This document shows positions 33,407-45,599 of a stretch of 64,000 bases of DNA, piece after piece. A program made the position numbers and the translations under genes. Positions within the stretch are counted from its first letter, which is position 1, and each line of letters opens with the position of its first letter. This DNA comes from Cryptomeria japonica (taxonomy: Eukaryota; Streptophyta; Pinopsida; Cupressales; Cupressaceae), in NCBI RefSeq assembly GCF_030272615.1, contig NC_081412.1:41187791-41251790 (forward strand), written 5' to 3'. The notes under the pieces were generated by a model. It was not told the DNA's origin, did no database searches, and saw only the letters and a program-made list of their open reading frames with translations.

Positions 33407-35239
33407 TTAGAATTGATCTATATCAAGAACTTTGGACATATTTGTATCTACTAATGCTCTTTCATGAATTTTTTTGTGTGCAGGTGAAAGCTTTAAAAGG
33501 TCTAAGATGGATATTTGTGCGGGAGTTTTCTGTAATTGATCCACTAGACTATATTGTTTTGCAGTGGATAATGTGCTAGTTGTAGGACCTGACAAAACAA
33601 CTTTGGCTTTTCTTCTTGTGATAGCATGAGGAGTTTCTTGATGTTGTTTCTCTTTAACCACAATCACATTTACCACATTATCATACTCATCAGCATAGTT
33701 TACCTTTTCTTTACCCTTACCATTATGTGTTGTGGATGATTCACCCTTCTCATAGTTTGCAAGCGGAGTTTTGAAAGCTATATGAGATTCATTTGTCGTA
33801 TTTCCATCCATAGTTATTGCTCCATTATAAATAAAATCTTGGAAGACATGTTTCAATCGCTCATAATTGTCCATGTGATGTCCTTTGTTTCGATGAAAAT
33901 TGCAAAAAAGGTTGGCATTTCACCAAGATGGTTTCACTTGAGGTTCGAAGTTCCTTCCTTTTGGAAAAGTAATCAATTTGTTTGCGAGAAGTGTATTTAA
34001 GGCGGACCCCAGTGTTTCACCAATGTTTGAAAATTTCCTTCAAAAGAAATTGTTGAAAGTTGATTTTTGGTTATTGTTGTTTTGTTGAGTTGCCGCTGAG
34101 TGACTAGATAAATTCAAAACTGGTTGCTTTGGTTTTACATTGTTGTTATCCACTATCCCATCGTTGACGATATTTCAACTTCTATTCCAAAATTTAGGCT
34201 TATCATTGTTATTGCTAACATTGTTGTTAGGAGGATTAACTCCTTCTTTCTATAGCTTCAACTCACCCTTCTTTATCATATCTTCTTCCATTCTGATTCG
34301 ATTATTAATCATCTTTTCAAAATTTTGATGCCATTACATTTTTAGATGATATCTTATTTATCTGTTTAGGTTGTCGATGAATATGCCTATTTTCTTGTAT
34401 TTTGACACTGTTCAAGGATATTATTAAGCTAACCATCTCCATCTCTGTAGAAATGTCATGAAAGATTCTCCACTCTTTTGTCTAGTATTGCATAGGTCTA
34501 GAATCGTGACCTCATGTTGAATGTTGTAAGAGTTTTGAAAAAAAATTATTCACCAATTCTACGAATGATCTAACTCTAGGTGGAAGTTTGGAGAACCATT
34601 CTATAGCTAGTCCACTTAAGCTCTTTGGAAATAATCTCATCGAGTATGTATCCTCATGTGCAAACTGCATACTCATCGTGCAAAATTCTCATATATGATC
34701 CTGGGGATCAGTGCTTCCATTATATTTATCGTATTGAGGAGTTTCACAACCTGTAGGAAATGATGTAATGTTTAGATTTATGTTGAATGGGTAAGGACAA
34801 ATTTCTTGAAGCGAGTATCTTCTAACAGTTCCTCTCTGCATATCTTGAATATGTGTTTGCAACGTTTGTGTTTGTTGTGTAAGAGTTGTGATAAGATTAT
34901 CAACATGATTTGTTCTTCTATAACCATGAGTTTGCATTCGTGATCTCTTCTTGTATCATCTCAACTCTTTCTTTTGTCCTCATTAGATTTAGCTTTGTTG
35001 AGAACTTCTACATCATCCCTTTTGGGAATGGAAGTTTCCTCATTAGTTATTGTGTTATTGGGAATTGATGCGTCATCCATTTTGTGACAAAAAATATCCT
35101 CATTTTGTTCGTTATCATGGAAAGGGTCACTTCTCTTTTGTCCTAAATTGCTCACATCAAAATCTTGGGGGAGTGTAGCACTAGATTTTGCTAGCATAAG
35201 GAAGTATTTTTCTTTTTCTCCCTCCAATATTTTCTCCAT
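33407..35239 (-). pseudogene. A gag and gag-protease linker
   Basis: On the minus strand, 34689-34937 contains CETPQYDKYNGSTDPQDHI. Beyond a stop, FPKSLSGLAIEWFSKLPP follows (about 34560-34640); both are hallmarks of the gypsy retrotransposon gag domain. 34961-35239 is an upstream charged region in another frame. 33407-33874 links to the protease and contains a Lys/Gly-rich GKGKEKVNY segment. I do not see an intact zinc knuckle. Several stops and frame changes break the region. Confidence 0.85.
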
Positions 35240-37461
35240 AAATTTATCAAATTTAGGATCTAGTTTGATTTCTCTGATATGTTGATCAGTTACCTCTTCT
35301 TCTTGTATTTCATTTTTGTGTTAGATGTTCCTATAATCTTCAATTATTTCAAATGTTTCGATTTCCGTTTCTACGATATTTCATCTTTGTGCTCTAGTTA
35401 AAACGGGCATACACATGTGTTGAATATTGTGCAAGGATTCAATTGTCTAGAAGGTGTTTCGATAAGTGACCAAGTCTCAACGTAGATATGATAGAGTGAT
35501 ATGACATGAAAAGATAATTCAAGTATTTGTAGATTTGTAATTTTTTCTATCTTCGGTTTGAAATGCAATGATGATGATTTTGATAAGACCAAGTCCAACA
35601 GGAACGATATATCCTACGACATGGGACAAGGTTATCCTAACCAAACATTGTAGTTCCCTGATAGAGGATGATAGATCCTGATGAGAAACTATGTTCTGAG
35701 TGATCGATTTATCAAAAAAGGTAATAATACACTTTGAGATGTTAGATCTTGAACTTGTTGAAGGTGAATAGTTGAAAATATTGAGGGTGTCTAGTTCTAG
35801 AATCCAATTTGATAGAAGATAACTTGACTGAGCGAACCAAGAAGACAATCTAAGCATAAAATGACAGATATCAGGTGTATGTGCTCACTATAAATTGACC
35901 AATAAAACATGACAAATCTGGAAAAGACATGCAAGAAGATAGCTCTGGACTAACAAAGACAAAAATTCATATGATAGTTTATACAGTCCCAGACAACAAT
36001 TTAGGAAGACCCATACGATAAACTAGAAATCTCACACGACAAAGGCCAAACTCATACGACACTTCCCACAGAACTAGATGACAACTGATAACAAATAAGT
36101 CTATGCTAATCTAACTCATACAGTAATTCCCACATAACTAGATGATAAACTAGATTTCTCGTACGACAAACTAGAAAGCTCATATGACTGAGGATAGAGC
36201 AAAGACAAAAATTTTACTTTGATAAATTTTTGACCAAAAATGTTTGATGTTTTGATTATGTTTTCCAGTTTTAGATGTCTGATTTTTTGTTTCAGGGATG
36301 AAAACACAGCAAACACATGATATGATAAGTGACTTCAAGGACAACACGCTAAATCCTAAGGAAGTTGGCTAAGAGATAAAACCTTTGCTTACAAAATTAT
36401 GTACACACCCAATAGCTAATCAAAATACGGTTGTTGAGTCTCATGCAATGAATTCTCAATGCCTTATTATTCAACTGTAAGCGCTAATGGGGGCACGATA
36501 TGGCAAGTGTCTTGAAAGAGTTACTATCTCTCTTGCACAAAGATTATCCCCCTTTCAGAGTTGAATCAAGTAGCTTCTATCTTAGGGTTCGTAGTAAGGA
36601 TTTTTGTTTGGAATTACCCCTTGCAGTCGTGCAAGCATAGTGGAGGCCTATATCTCAACAAGGTACCAAAACAAGGAGTAGTCACGCAAACATGATTGAG
36701 ACCGCGAGGCCCTACTAAATGTACGATATGAGAGATCTCAAAAGAGAAGACTCAAATAACTCCATCCTCTGAGACTTTAATCCCGAGAGGCCATTTTTTT
36801 AGAGTGAGTCAGAAAGCTTAGGTCTAGTTGTACTCACTTGGGTCATTCTCATAGGGTGATTACTTTTTCCCACTGTGACAGGCCCACTAAAGGTACTCAA
36901 ATCTCAAACATAGAAGCGCTTCAAGGGTAAGGATTTTTTATTGTCCAAATGGACAAGAGCATACTCTCCTATCTTTTAGACAACTTCTCAAACATAGAAA
37001 ATAAGATGTTCATTAATCATTAGCAAAATAAATGTGCCTAGAAAACTTAAGAATACACAAAGTCTTGTTGATTTTCCTTAGGCAACCTGCACAACAAATA
37101 CATTAGTAATCATGTTGTTTTGAGAAATTGAATCTTTGGCAAGCGTAATCTTCGACAATCGTCCTGCAAAAACTAGTTAGGTTGCTAGAAAACTCAAAAT
37201 CAGGCAAGGGTTAGCATTAGTGATATCAAATTTTAAGCACAAAAAATCCTAAAATGCAAACTGCTTTGAAAACCCAAAAGCAGAAATTCGTCCGAGTATT
37301 ATCACTTGATCGTATGAGTATTCTCACATACCCATACGAGTGCACAAAGAAACTCATACGGTACTATAAAGGTACTCGTAAGAGATTTTGAAATAGGCTT
37401 GGCCAGAAACCTGTGAGATTGAACATTTCATGATGAGCGAGGCCAAGAAATTAGATTTCCT
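35240..37461 (-). other. Leader of A between primer-binding site and gag
   Basis: About 2.2 kb without a convincing ORF. It carries many copies of a short motif close to CTCATACGAC or its variants, clustered at about 35990-36190 and again at about 37300-37385. Such a long untranslated leader is common in Tat-group elements. Confidence 0.6.
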
Positions 37462-37479
37462 GCCCCACACTGGGTGTCA
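37462..37479 (-). other. Primer-binding site of A
   Basis: On the minus strand TGACACCCAGTGTGGGGC lies three bases after the LTR. It matches 14 of 18 positions of TGGCGCCCACCGTGGGGC, complementary to plant tRNA-Lys. The tRNA identity is from memory. Confidence 0.7.
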
Positions 37480-37482
37480 AAA

Positions 37483-38732
37483 TGTCATGCGTGTGAAGTA
37501 GTATACCTGCAATTGCAACACAAACACTCAATAGATCATTACAAGCATGGTTAGAAAATTAAAATAAAATAAATGATAAACCATGACAAAGCGACCTATC
37601 ACCTCCTAAGAGATGTGAGTATGAATTTGCTCTCAAAGCTAGATGAGCAATCTTGGTGACTTGAGCACAACTAGATGGAGGATTTAAAAGGATATGATAT
37701 GAAAGCTAGATGAGTATATGATTATACTAGATTGATCCAAGAAGCTAATTAAGCTAATGAGATGCATGATTAAACTAAATGAGAGATTGATTATGCTAGA
37801 AAAAGAGATTGACTATGCCATATGATGAACAATTATGGTAGAAAATGATCAAATTAAGCTAGATCTAAGATGCAATTGCCTATAATAGCCATACTTAAAT
37901 GATAATGAGATGAGTTGTGCCTATAATAGCAATGCCTAAAATGATATGAGATGGGATCCTTTGTACTCCAAAATGAGGGATATTTATAGGATTTCCAGGG
38001 CCAGGGATGAGGTGGCAAGAATCAACGATCAAGATTGAGTCTGAAGATATCAAGGGTCAGATTGGAGGAGATTGGAGAAGAGGTTGGAGGGAGGGACACT
38101 TGTCCTCTCTGTGGTGACAAGTGTCAATGAGCCTTGCTCATAAGAGGGCAAGTGTCCAAGGGAGGAGACATATGGCCTAAGTGCCATGTGTCTCAAGGGG
38201 AGAATATCCAACCCATAGGAGATTATGATAAGGAGGTTAGGATGTGCAAGATAGGATAGGGTTAGGTGGAATAGGTTAGGCTAGGCGATGGCTAGGTTAG
38301 GTGGTTAAAAGTTAGGAGGCATGTGGGTAATTTGAATTTAAAAATTCAAATAATAGGAAAAGTCTAATTAATTTTCAACAACTCATAAATTGATTTGTTT
38401 TAATTAATTAAGGGATTAGAAGAAATTAATTAAATGGGGGAGGATTAATTAATTCAAATTAATTAATGAAATGAGACTATTGAAATGAACCTATTAAATA
38501 AATCCTTAGATTTATTAATAAGTAGGTGAATGGGGGATTTTAATCAAATTGCTAGTGAATTCAATTAAATTGGGAAGGGGGATTAATTAATTCAGATTAA
38601 TTAATCAAAGGAGACTATTGAAATGAACCTATTAAACAAATCCTTAGATTTATTAATAAGTAGGTGAATGGGGGATTTTAATCAAATTGCTTATTTAATT
38701 AATTGTCTTCAGACCATTTTTAGGTGTATACA
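37483..38732 (-). repeat. 5' LTR of A (right copy, 1250 bp)
   Basis: It aligns with 8543-9681. It contains an extra tandem copy of a roughly 130-bp AT-rich block (about 38442-38570 and 38578-38695, each with GATTAATTAATTCA at the start and GGTGAATGGGGGATTTTAATC near the end). It ends GTATACA before the TSD CTTTG. Confidence 0.95.
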
Positions 38733-38737
38733 CTTTG

Positions 38738-38752
38738 TGCTAAAGGTCAACA
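38738..38752 (-). repeat. Element E: start of the solo LTR, right piece
   Basis: On the minus strand TGTTGACCTTTAGCA joins across element A to CAAAGTATTTGTCATTGATG at 8542 downward, giving a copia-type LTR start. The abutting sequence at 38753 is LINE coding sequence, which supports a boundary here. Confidence 0.5.
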
Positions 38753-39390
38753 AGATAGTGAAACATAACATGGTTAATACTGTCTTCAGCCTCTTCACAA
38801 AAGACACATCTATTCATCTATTCACAATCTTGAATCCACATTCTTGAAGATTATTAAAGGTATGGCAAGCGGTCCACAAGAAGAAACAAATCTTTGGGAT
38901 AGTTTTGGAACTCAAATTTTCTTTCATTTAAATTGAGATGGCCAAGCGGGAGCTAGAAGATTATAACTAGATTTCATAGAGCAGTTCCCATCCTTTGTGG
39001 AAGACCAAACCAGATAGTCTTCAGTTTCAGTTCCTCGGCTGCAATACAAAACGGTTGATCAAACTCCAGAGCATCAATCCTCCATGAAGTGGGGGAAGAA
39101 GTTGTGTTCCAGTAGTTCTTGACAGAAAAATCTAAAACCTATTGACCAGCTCCTTTTCAATAGCAAAACAGATCGTACGAAATTCCAGAGGCAAAGGTGA
39201 AGCCCAAGGGTCCTTCCAGAATATAATCTCCCTACCATTACCAACATGACACGAGACACCATTTTGCAAAAGAGTTTTTGTTTTGATCAAATTATTCCAA
39301 ATGTGGGAACCCCAAGGCAAGGGTTCATTTAAAAGAAAATTTCTGCTCTCTCTACCTTGAAGGTATTTATTCTTCATCGAGAAAAATAGT
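38753..39390 (-). pseudogene. LINE fragment, C-terminal ORF2 with zinc-binding region
   Basis: Minus-strand translation gives KNKYLQGRESRNFLL, GSHIWNNLIKTKTLLQNG, VGNGREIIFWKDPWA and later CVFCEEAEDSINHVMF. This is the usual C-terminal region of plant L1-type ORF2 with the zf-RVT domain. Its upstream end near 39390 looks like a 5' truncation. It stops abruptly at the start of LTR E, so the remaining 3' part should lie left of the window. Frameshifts and stops are present. Confidence 0.85.
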
Positions 39391-42021
39391 TATTGTTAAA
39401 TGTTCATCTATTGAATCATTTCCCTCAAAGGCTTTAGATGATCAATATACCATTGGAATGGGCTTAGTTTTTTCGAAAAGTCTAGCAGTAAATCGCACAA
39501 AGACTTTAAATGGCGAGAGTCGATGGAGATTTGAAAAGATCAATCTTATTTTTCATGCGTTTCAAATTTCTGTTGTCTTATTTGAGCAGAACAGCGGTTG
39601 TGGAAATCCAATTCTGCATTTATCATTTTGAATCTCCAGGCAAACTGGTGTGTCATTCACGTACATAATGAATTATCATATGCTATTTTGAAGGTAGGGA
39701 AAATATGCGTTTTCCTGCACGCATGAGTTCCTTTTAAGTATGCCTTATGAGATTGGCAATACGAAACGACATAAAGACTGTCGCAACACATCGATCATCC
39801 TCGCCTACCCATTGTGCTCATTGAATACCAATCATGCTCGCGTGCCCGTTGTGCTCATACTATTCTCTCAGAATTTTCAAACAAGTGGATGCTCTTCAAT
39901 GGGAAGCAAACATAGGCAATTTCCTAATTACTCCTAATAGCAAAAGAAATCAATGACTTGTTCATCATCTGAGAATTATTAATCATTATTGCATGACATA
40001 TTAGAGATAGCAATTTTGAACTCTTGCTTGACAAAACATCTAGTTCATGTACCTAGAATAGTTTTTGAACGTAGTGGAACGACTTGCATGTTTTAACTAT
40101 ATCCCCGATTCTCATGAATGCCCCTTATTGTATTTGAATTTTAGAAACCCTTTTTTATGGACCAATCAACATTCAATTTTATCTTATATTTAATTTATTG
40201 ATCACAACCAAATTGTTAGAGTCCATGGCTTAGATCAAAAGTTGTCATCTTATTTCCTTTATGGGCTATCATTACAAGCATTTGGGCTTAGATCAAAAGT
40301 TATCATCTTATTTCCTTTATGGGCTATCATTACAAGCATTTGGACTTAGACCAAAATTGATCATCTTATTTCTTTTATGGGCTATCATTACAAGCATTTA
40401 ACAACAATTAAATTGTAGGCTAATCAATAAAATTTTAAGGTATCATATAACACAAAGGGACTTAAAATGATCTAAGGGAAATCACACTAAAGTAGATGTC
40501 AAATAGAATATGAAATTGTTAAGGTAAACAAATTACGACACTGCACTTTTATAATGCTATTTTTTTAACTTTTATATAATATATATGTTTAATTTAATAT
40601 GAATTTTCATAGTATTTTATGCACAATTCTAAACATAAATAAAATATTTAGATAAAAGTTACATATAGCTTACTAATTCATGACTACCTCAAATAATTAC
40701 TTATCTATATAGAAAATGAAAACTAAATATACTAGTGAGTAGAAGAGTGATCATACCCATTCAAAACTGTAATTGAATTGCCTTGATCTATACTAGCTAA
40801 GAGGATCCAATGCACACCTAATACACGTAGCCAAACTTCGTGTATGTCAATCTTCTAAAGAGTATATCAATTTTTCACAAAAGCAATTAGTATAAACATA
40901 TATTTGAGTTAAGAGCTTTAAACTATTGATCGAGATTCTACATATGAAGAACATAACCAAATCTAATCAAAATAATGTAGCCAAATCAACCATGTCTTTA
41001 CTGAATTGCTAAGAAATATCTTCCAAAAAATTTAGACTAAAACTTATAAATAAAGACAAGTATCATTAATCATCTTGTGTGTCACCATATGATTGTTTCT
41101 TTCACATAACATTTACATAGGTATATATATATATAACCTGATCTTCTTTACACTCAGCTTGGGAGCTCCTCAAGATTCTCAACCTAAAGCTTCATCCATG
41201 ATCAAACCCTTCAACATGAAGACAAAAAAACCTAATCGACAATTGAATCTCTTAGTTTCCTCTCCATCAATTTAGTGCTTAAAAGCTCTGCATCTCCACA
41301 TTATTGCTTCCCCAGAACAGATTAAAAACGTGTGTAACTCTGGATAATGAATATAGGGGAGAAACGAGTTTGATTTATTCGAATAGACAAGCAGCAAACC
41401 GCACAAAGACTTTAAATGGCAATAATCAATGGAGAGAGAAAGTCTTTACTTTCATTTTGAGTGGTTCAAAATTTGATTGTCTTATTTGAGCAGAACAGCA
41501 ATTGTGGAAATCCGCGTGTAATTCTCACGTTGAATCTGTAGGTAATACCAGTGTGCCATTGACCTACTAATATTTTTGGAGGCAACATAAATACTATCTT
41601 TTAACATACGCATCATGCTCGCTTACTCAATGTGCTCATGCTATTCAATGAAAATTTTCAAAAAAGTAGAGCACCTCTTCAATGCGAAGGAAACATGGGC
41701 AATTTCCTAATTGCCTTGGTTGCAATAACCTTCAGTATCTTCGGATTGTTAATGCTTACAAATAAATTTAATTGGTTGGATTCCAATTTTATTTATAAAT
41801 GTACCAAAAAGATTATGTTGCGACAATAATTAAAGTGTCGAGTGATGTAAGAGATTCCAGTTATATCATTAGCTATCATATCAGAAACATCAAGAAAACT
41901 CATCCAATCATTACTTTGATCAGATGTAAACATTGACAATTTCCTAACATCTCCTCTTACAAGAACTTTCAATAGATTTTGAGTTATTGGCTGATTTAAG
42001 AGTTTCTTATAGTAAAGCTTT
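39391..42021. other. Anonymous DNA with internal duplication and tandem repeat
   Basis: No convincing gene. Two diverged copies of one segment lie at 39464-39950 and 41369-41720 (shared phrases include CGCACAAAGACTTTAAATGG, TCTTATTTGAGCAGAACAGC and GGCAATTTCCTAATT). A 58-bp triplicate lies at 40229-40402. A TATATATATATA run at about 41114-41126 precedes a pyrimidine-rich stretch and could be a fortuitous promoter. Confidence 0.6.
40229..40402. repeat. 58-bp tandem repeat, three copies
   Basis: Units start CTTAGATC at 40229, 40287 and 40345 and each contains TTATGGGCTATCATTACAAG. The third copy is the most diverged. Confidence 0.95.
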
Positions 42022-42775
42022 CATGGATTTCATTTTTTTTAGTGAATAGTAGTCATTTCTATTAATAAAGATAAAGTACACAATTCATTAAAAAAAAGTG
42101 GGGGGTTACAAGATTACACACTTAGGAGTCAGACAGACAGTGCTCAAATAAGAAAAGAACACAACAACACGACCTGAGCTTGAATAGCTAAAACAATAAA
42201 TCAACCACTTAAGCAATTAGAGTAGTGGTCGAAGGAGGTGGAGCTCTGTCAACCTTAGGACCCCATACATGAGCAAGGTCAAGGTTATCATTTAGAAGGG
42301 ACCACCCTTCTTCCATAGTAACCTCCCTTGTCTCCTTGTCCCGAGTCGTCCAAGAGGGCGACATTGCCAAGACCAATCGTGGAAAGCCTTTAGAGGAGCC
42401 TTGCTATCCATTGTCACCATAGGAGCCAGCCAACCACTGCCACCACCTGAAGCCTGCCACCCACTAGCACCACCATCGATAGGATTAGCCCTCCCTAGCC
42501 CCACCCCGAGGCAAAACCCCCGCAAGGTGAAGAGGTGGAGCTCCACTTGTTGAAAGCACTACCACCACTAGATTGGTTGTGAGGAGCCTAAGATTGTGGA
42601 GTTTGGGAGTGACGAGTAGAGGAGCTTTGCCCATATTAATGGCCATGAGGTGGAGACCAATCTCAAGAAGCTAAAGGTCCTATATAGGTATCGACAGAAT
42701 GATTTGGAGGCACTCAAGAAACTATACAAAGGACATTTCCCCAATGAGCTAGAAGGGTTTGAATGTGGGCCACCT

Positions 42776-43162
42776 TCAGTGCAACTTTGTTAGCTTGCAC
42801 TTGAATCTGAAGCATGACATTATTACACAAGCTTTAGTAAAATGTGATACATGAATGTCAATAGAGCTATGAGAAAAAAAAATAGCATTCTTATCTTTCC
42901 AAATTGTGAAGAGCATTTTCACCCTAAAAGCATGCCAAATATGAGAAAATTTGAAAGGGATACAAGGGGAATCCCTCAAAAGGATCATATACCAAGAAAA
43001 GGGCTCTGACCAGAAAGTTTGAAGAAAGTCATCAATCCAGTTCCACAAGTTTTGAAATTGATGACAAAACAAGAAGAGGTGGATGAAACTCTCAAGATGA
43101 CCACAAAAAGGATAGTGTGGCTTTGGGATGCTCATGTGCCTCAGACGAGAATCTAGAGGCAT
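42776..43162 (-). pseudogene. LINE ORF2 C-terminus, zf-RVT domain
   Basis: Open frame of 128 codons. HMSIPKPHYPFCGHLESFIH shows the Cys and His ligands; LFLFCHQFQNLWNWIDDF follows and IWKDKNAIFF later. This is the zinc-binding domain that ends plant L1 ORF2. The usual first Cys is Tyr here. The RT-thumb part lies upstream at 43500-44290. Confidence 0.88.
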
Positions 43163-43499
43163 GCCTTAGAGAAAAATACACCAAGAAAAATGAGTAAGCT
43201 CGGGTTCAAGGATAGGAAACCAAATAATACTAAATTTTCAATTTCAAGTTGCCTAAGAAGAGTACAAATGCCATCGAAGGTTTAGAGTTGGCACCACAGG
43301 TAAGTGCAGAGAGAGCCATTGATACCCCATCTAGAGTTTGTAACTACAAAAGGCTATGTTGGGAAACCAACAACAATCTTTCCACCAAGGTTTCACTAGA
43401 TAAATACCCAGTTTGTGTAGTATATTCAGAAATAGAGTAGAGACGATGACATCAAATGTCTGTTGATCTAGTTGGCCAAGCTAGAACTAAGTTATCATA

Positions 43500-44290
43500 T
43501 CCTCCCAAGAATGAAGACTCATAGTAACTTTAGGAAAGAAATCTTGGGGAGTACGAATGGATCACACTTGTGTAAGCAAAGAGAATGAACTCCAGGCACT
43601 TAGGCTAGTGGGAGCCCTTGAATCTGATTGAGTGAAGACCACCAAATGTTATGTTGGTTGAATGAGAGACTATCTCTAAAACCATATCCATCCCACCAAA
43701 GATAGGGTTTGATGGCTTCTCAATCCCACGAAATGATTTTGGCCACAAAAGTGCCTATTATCTGCATAACATCGTTCATATTGAGAAGGGTTTGAAAGAC
43801 AATCCCCTTCCAACAAGGTTTGTTAGCAAGGAAACTTGAAGAAATATGATCCAATAGAGAAGAATCTTCCAAACTTCATTACCATAAATTTCCCATATAA
43901 TCCATTTGACATACAAAGGAAGGCCCTCTGGGTGAGTAGAAATAAGACCAAGACCACCAGACTCCCAAGGGAGGTAACAAAACTCTTAGGCCACTTTTTG
44001 AAAGCTATGGTGGTCCACTGACAAGGCCCATAAAAATTCTCTAAGGAGTTTTTCAAAATTTCTATAAGAGGCTTTAGAAGGAGCCCAATAAGAAGAATAG
44101 TAAACATGAGTGGAAGCTAAAATCTTGGAGAAAATCTAAAACTTCCCTATAAAATAAAGTGGCTTGGTGATCCAATAGGTCAATTTCTTCTCAATTTTAG
44201 TGAGAACCACATTCTAGAGATCCACAAGAGATCCCTAGAAAGAAAAAGGGATTCTCGGGAAACGAAAAATTTCACAATGACAAATCCTAT
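43500..44290 (-). pseudogene. LINE ORF2, connection region between RT and zinc finger
   Basis: With frame changes, minus-strand translation gives IFRFPRIPFSF, KIEKKLTYWITKPLYFIGKF, FLWA, and then ESGGLGLISTHPEGLPLYVKW. These match the LINE pattern in which strand-positioning residues (KL..W, FLWG, GGLGL, KW) follow the RT. It is the continuation of the RT at 45600-46460, separated from it by the solo LTR at 44291-45471. Confidence 0.8.
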
Positions 44291-45471
44291 TGAATGCCCA
44301 ACAAGACTAAGATGGGGGAGGGGGGGGTGAATTAGTCTAGAAATTTAAAAATAGTTATGAATAAACATATTCAACATCAACACTTTAATCATCAACTCAT
44401 CAAACAGAAACACATGAACACCCGATATACATGGAAAACACAAATAGGGAAAAAACCGTGGTGAGAATCTAACTCACAATATGAATAAAAATATATACAA
44501 CTTTTTAGGATTATATCCAAGGAGAACCAACACCTGAAGAACTTGTAGAACTAAGGTGCACAACCTTAGGCAAGATACAAAGGACTTGTGCAACTAAAGA
44601 ATACTTCTTCAAGACAAGGTATAAACCATTGATGAAGGACTCACTGTCAATCAAGAACGAATGAAATAGCTGAACTAAAATTGAGGACTCTCCTGATCAT
44701 GAAATTGTACTTGAAAAAAATCAAGTGACCAATAACATGGCATACATCTCTAACAATCTCCACTATCACAACACTCTATCTAGCATAATATATAAACTTC
44801 AAAGCTCTTCCCAAACTATCTTTTGCATCACCACAAACTCAAATCTTCTTGCAAATAATTCACATAGACTTCTCACTCAATTCACTTCTCATCCATACTC
44901 AATTCATCCTTCCATGCATCTTATATATGAGATATAACATTCAAATCTTAAACAAGGATTGGCTAAGACAAAATAAGCCACCCAAACCAAAAATACTTAG
45001 ATCAGTCCACTCCAGGAGAAAGAGGGAACCAAAACATGTTAAAATACATCATCACAAAATCAATCCGATAATTTGCACATGCTAACACATATTCCAAAAG
45101 ATATTATAAAGAATAACATGTAGATATAATCAAATAGTCAACCACACAACCACTTTTGATGCAAAACACTCCACACGGATCTACACAAACAAAAGTGAGA
45201 CCCAAATAATCTCTCAACACATCTTCTAGCACATATCTATACCAAAAGAACATGATCTGCTAAACTGCAATGCAAATAGCAACATATCTAGAGGGCACCA
45301 AAAGCTTTTTAGACCACCTTAAATATAGGATGTCATAACCAACACCAAAAGAGTATCTAGACCAAACTCTATCCAGATAACCAAGGTCTAACAAAGCATA
45401 TCTGAACCAATATCCATTTGGATAACCAAGTTTGACATTAATGACTCTCATACAAGCTCATGCTTCTAACA
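44291..45471 (-). repeat. Element G1: probable solo LTR in LINE ORF2
   Basis: On the minus strand it starts TGTTAGAAGCATGAGC at 45471 and ends with a C-rich ATTCACCCCCCCTC segment near 44330, and then GGGCATTCA at 44291. LINE coding sequence resumes on both sides. It shares phrases such as GGTGCACAACCTTAG with the LTR fragment at the right end of the window. I find no clean TSD, so the left boundary may be off by a few bases. Confidence 0.65.
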
Positions 45472-45599
45472 CTTGCATCCATACTAGAGCATCAAGGAAG
45501 GGGCGAAAGGAAGGATTGCCTATAGCACCGGGTTTTGTGCCATTGAATAGAAAACCTAGAGGCTAAACAAAAGGTGTCAAGGCAATGCAGGGCCTCTGT

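Larger units (their letters stand above)
8543..38732 (-). mobile_element. Element A: Tat-like Ty3/gypsy retrotransposon (TSD CTTTG)
   Basis: LTRs at 8543-9681 and 37483-38732 flank a minus-strand internal region coding, in order, gag, protease, a G-patch region, RT, RNase H and integrase. The five bases outside each LTR are CTTTG (8538-8542 and 38733-38737), a perfect TSD. Without nested element B the element is about 13.0 kb. A remnant of a second, additional RNase H after the normal one points to the Tat lineage. Every coding block carries stops or frame changes. Confidence 0.95.

Noticed and set aside
40229-40402. Regularly spaced repeats, possible CRISPR-like array
   Set aside because: The units are contiguous 58-bp tandem copies with no unique spacers, in a plant genome.
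42292-42546. 84-codon minus-strand ORF near the LINE 3' end
   Set aside because: It lies in the LINE tail, is rich in Gly and Trp without a known domain, and an alternative frame continues the LINE tail better.
44291-45471. A TSD for solo LTR G1
   Set aside because: CCTAT on the left and CTTGC on the right do not match, and shifting the ends by a few bases does not give a pair.
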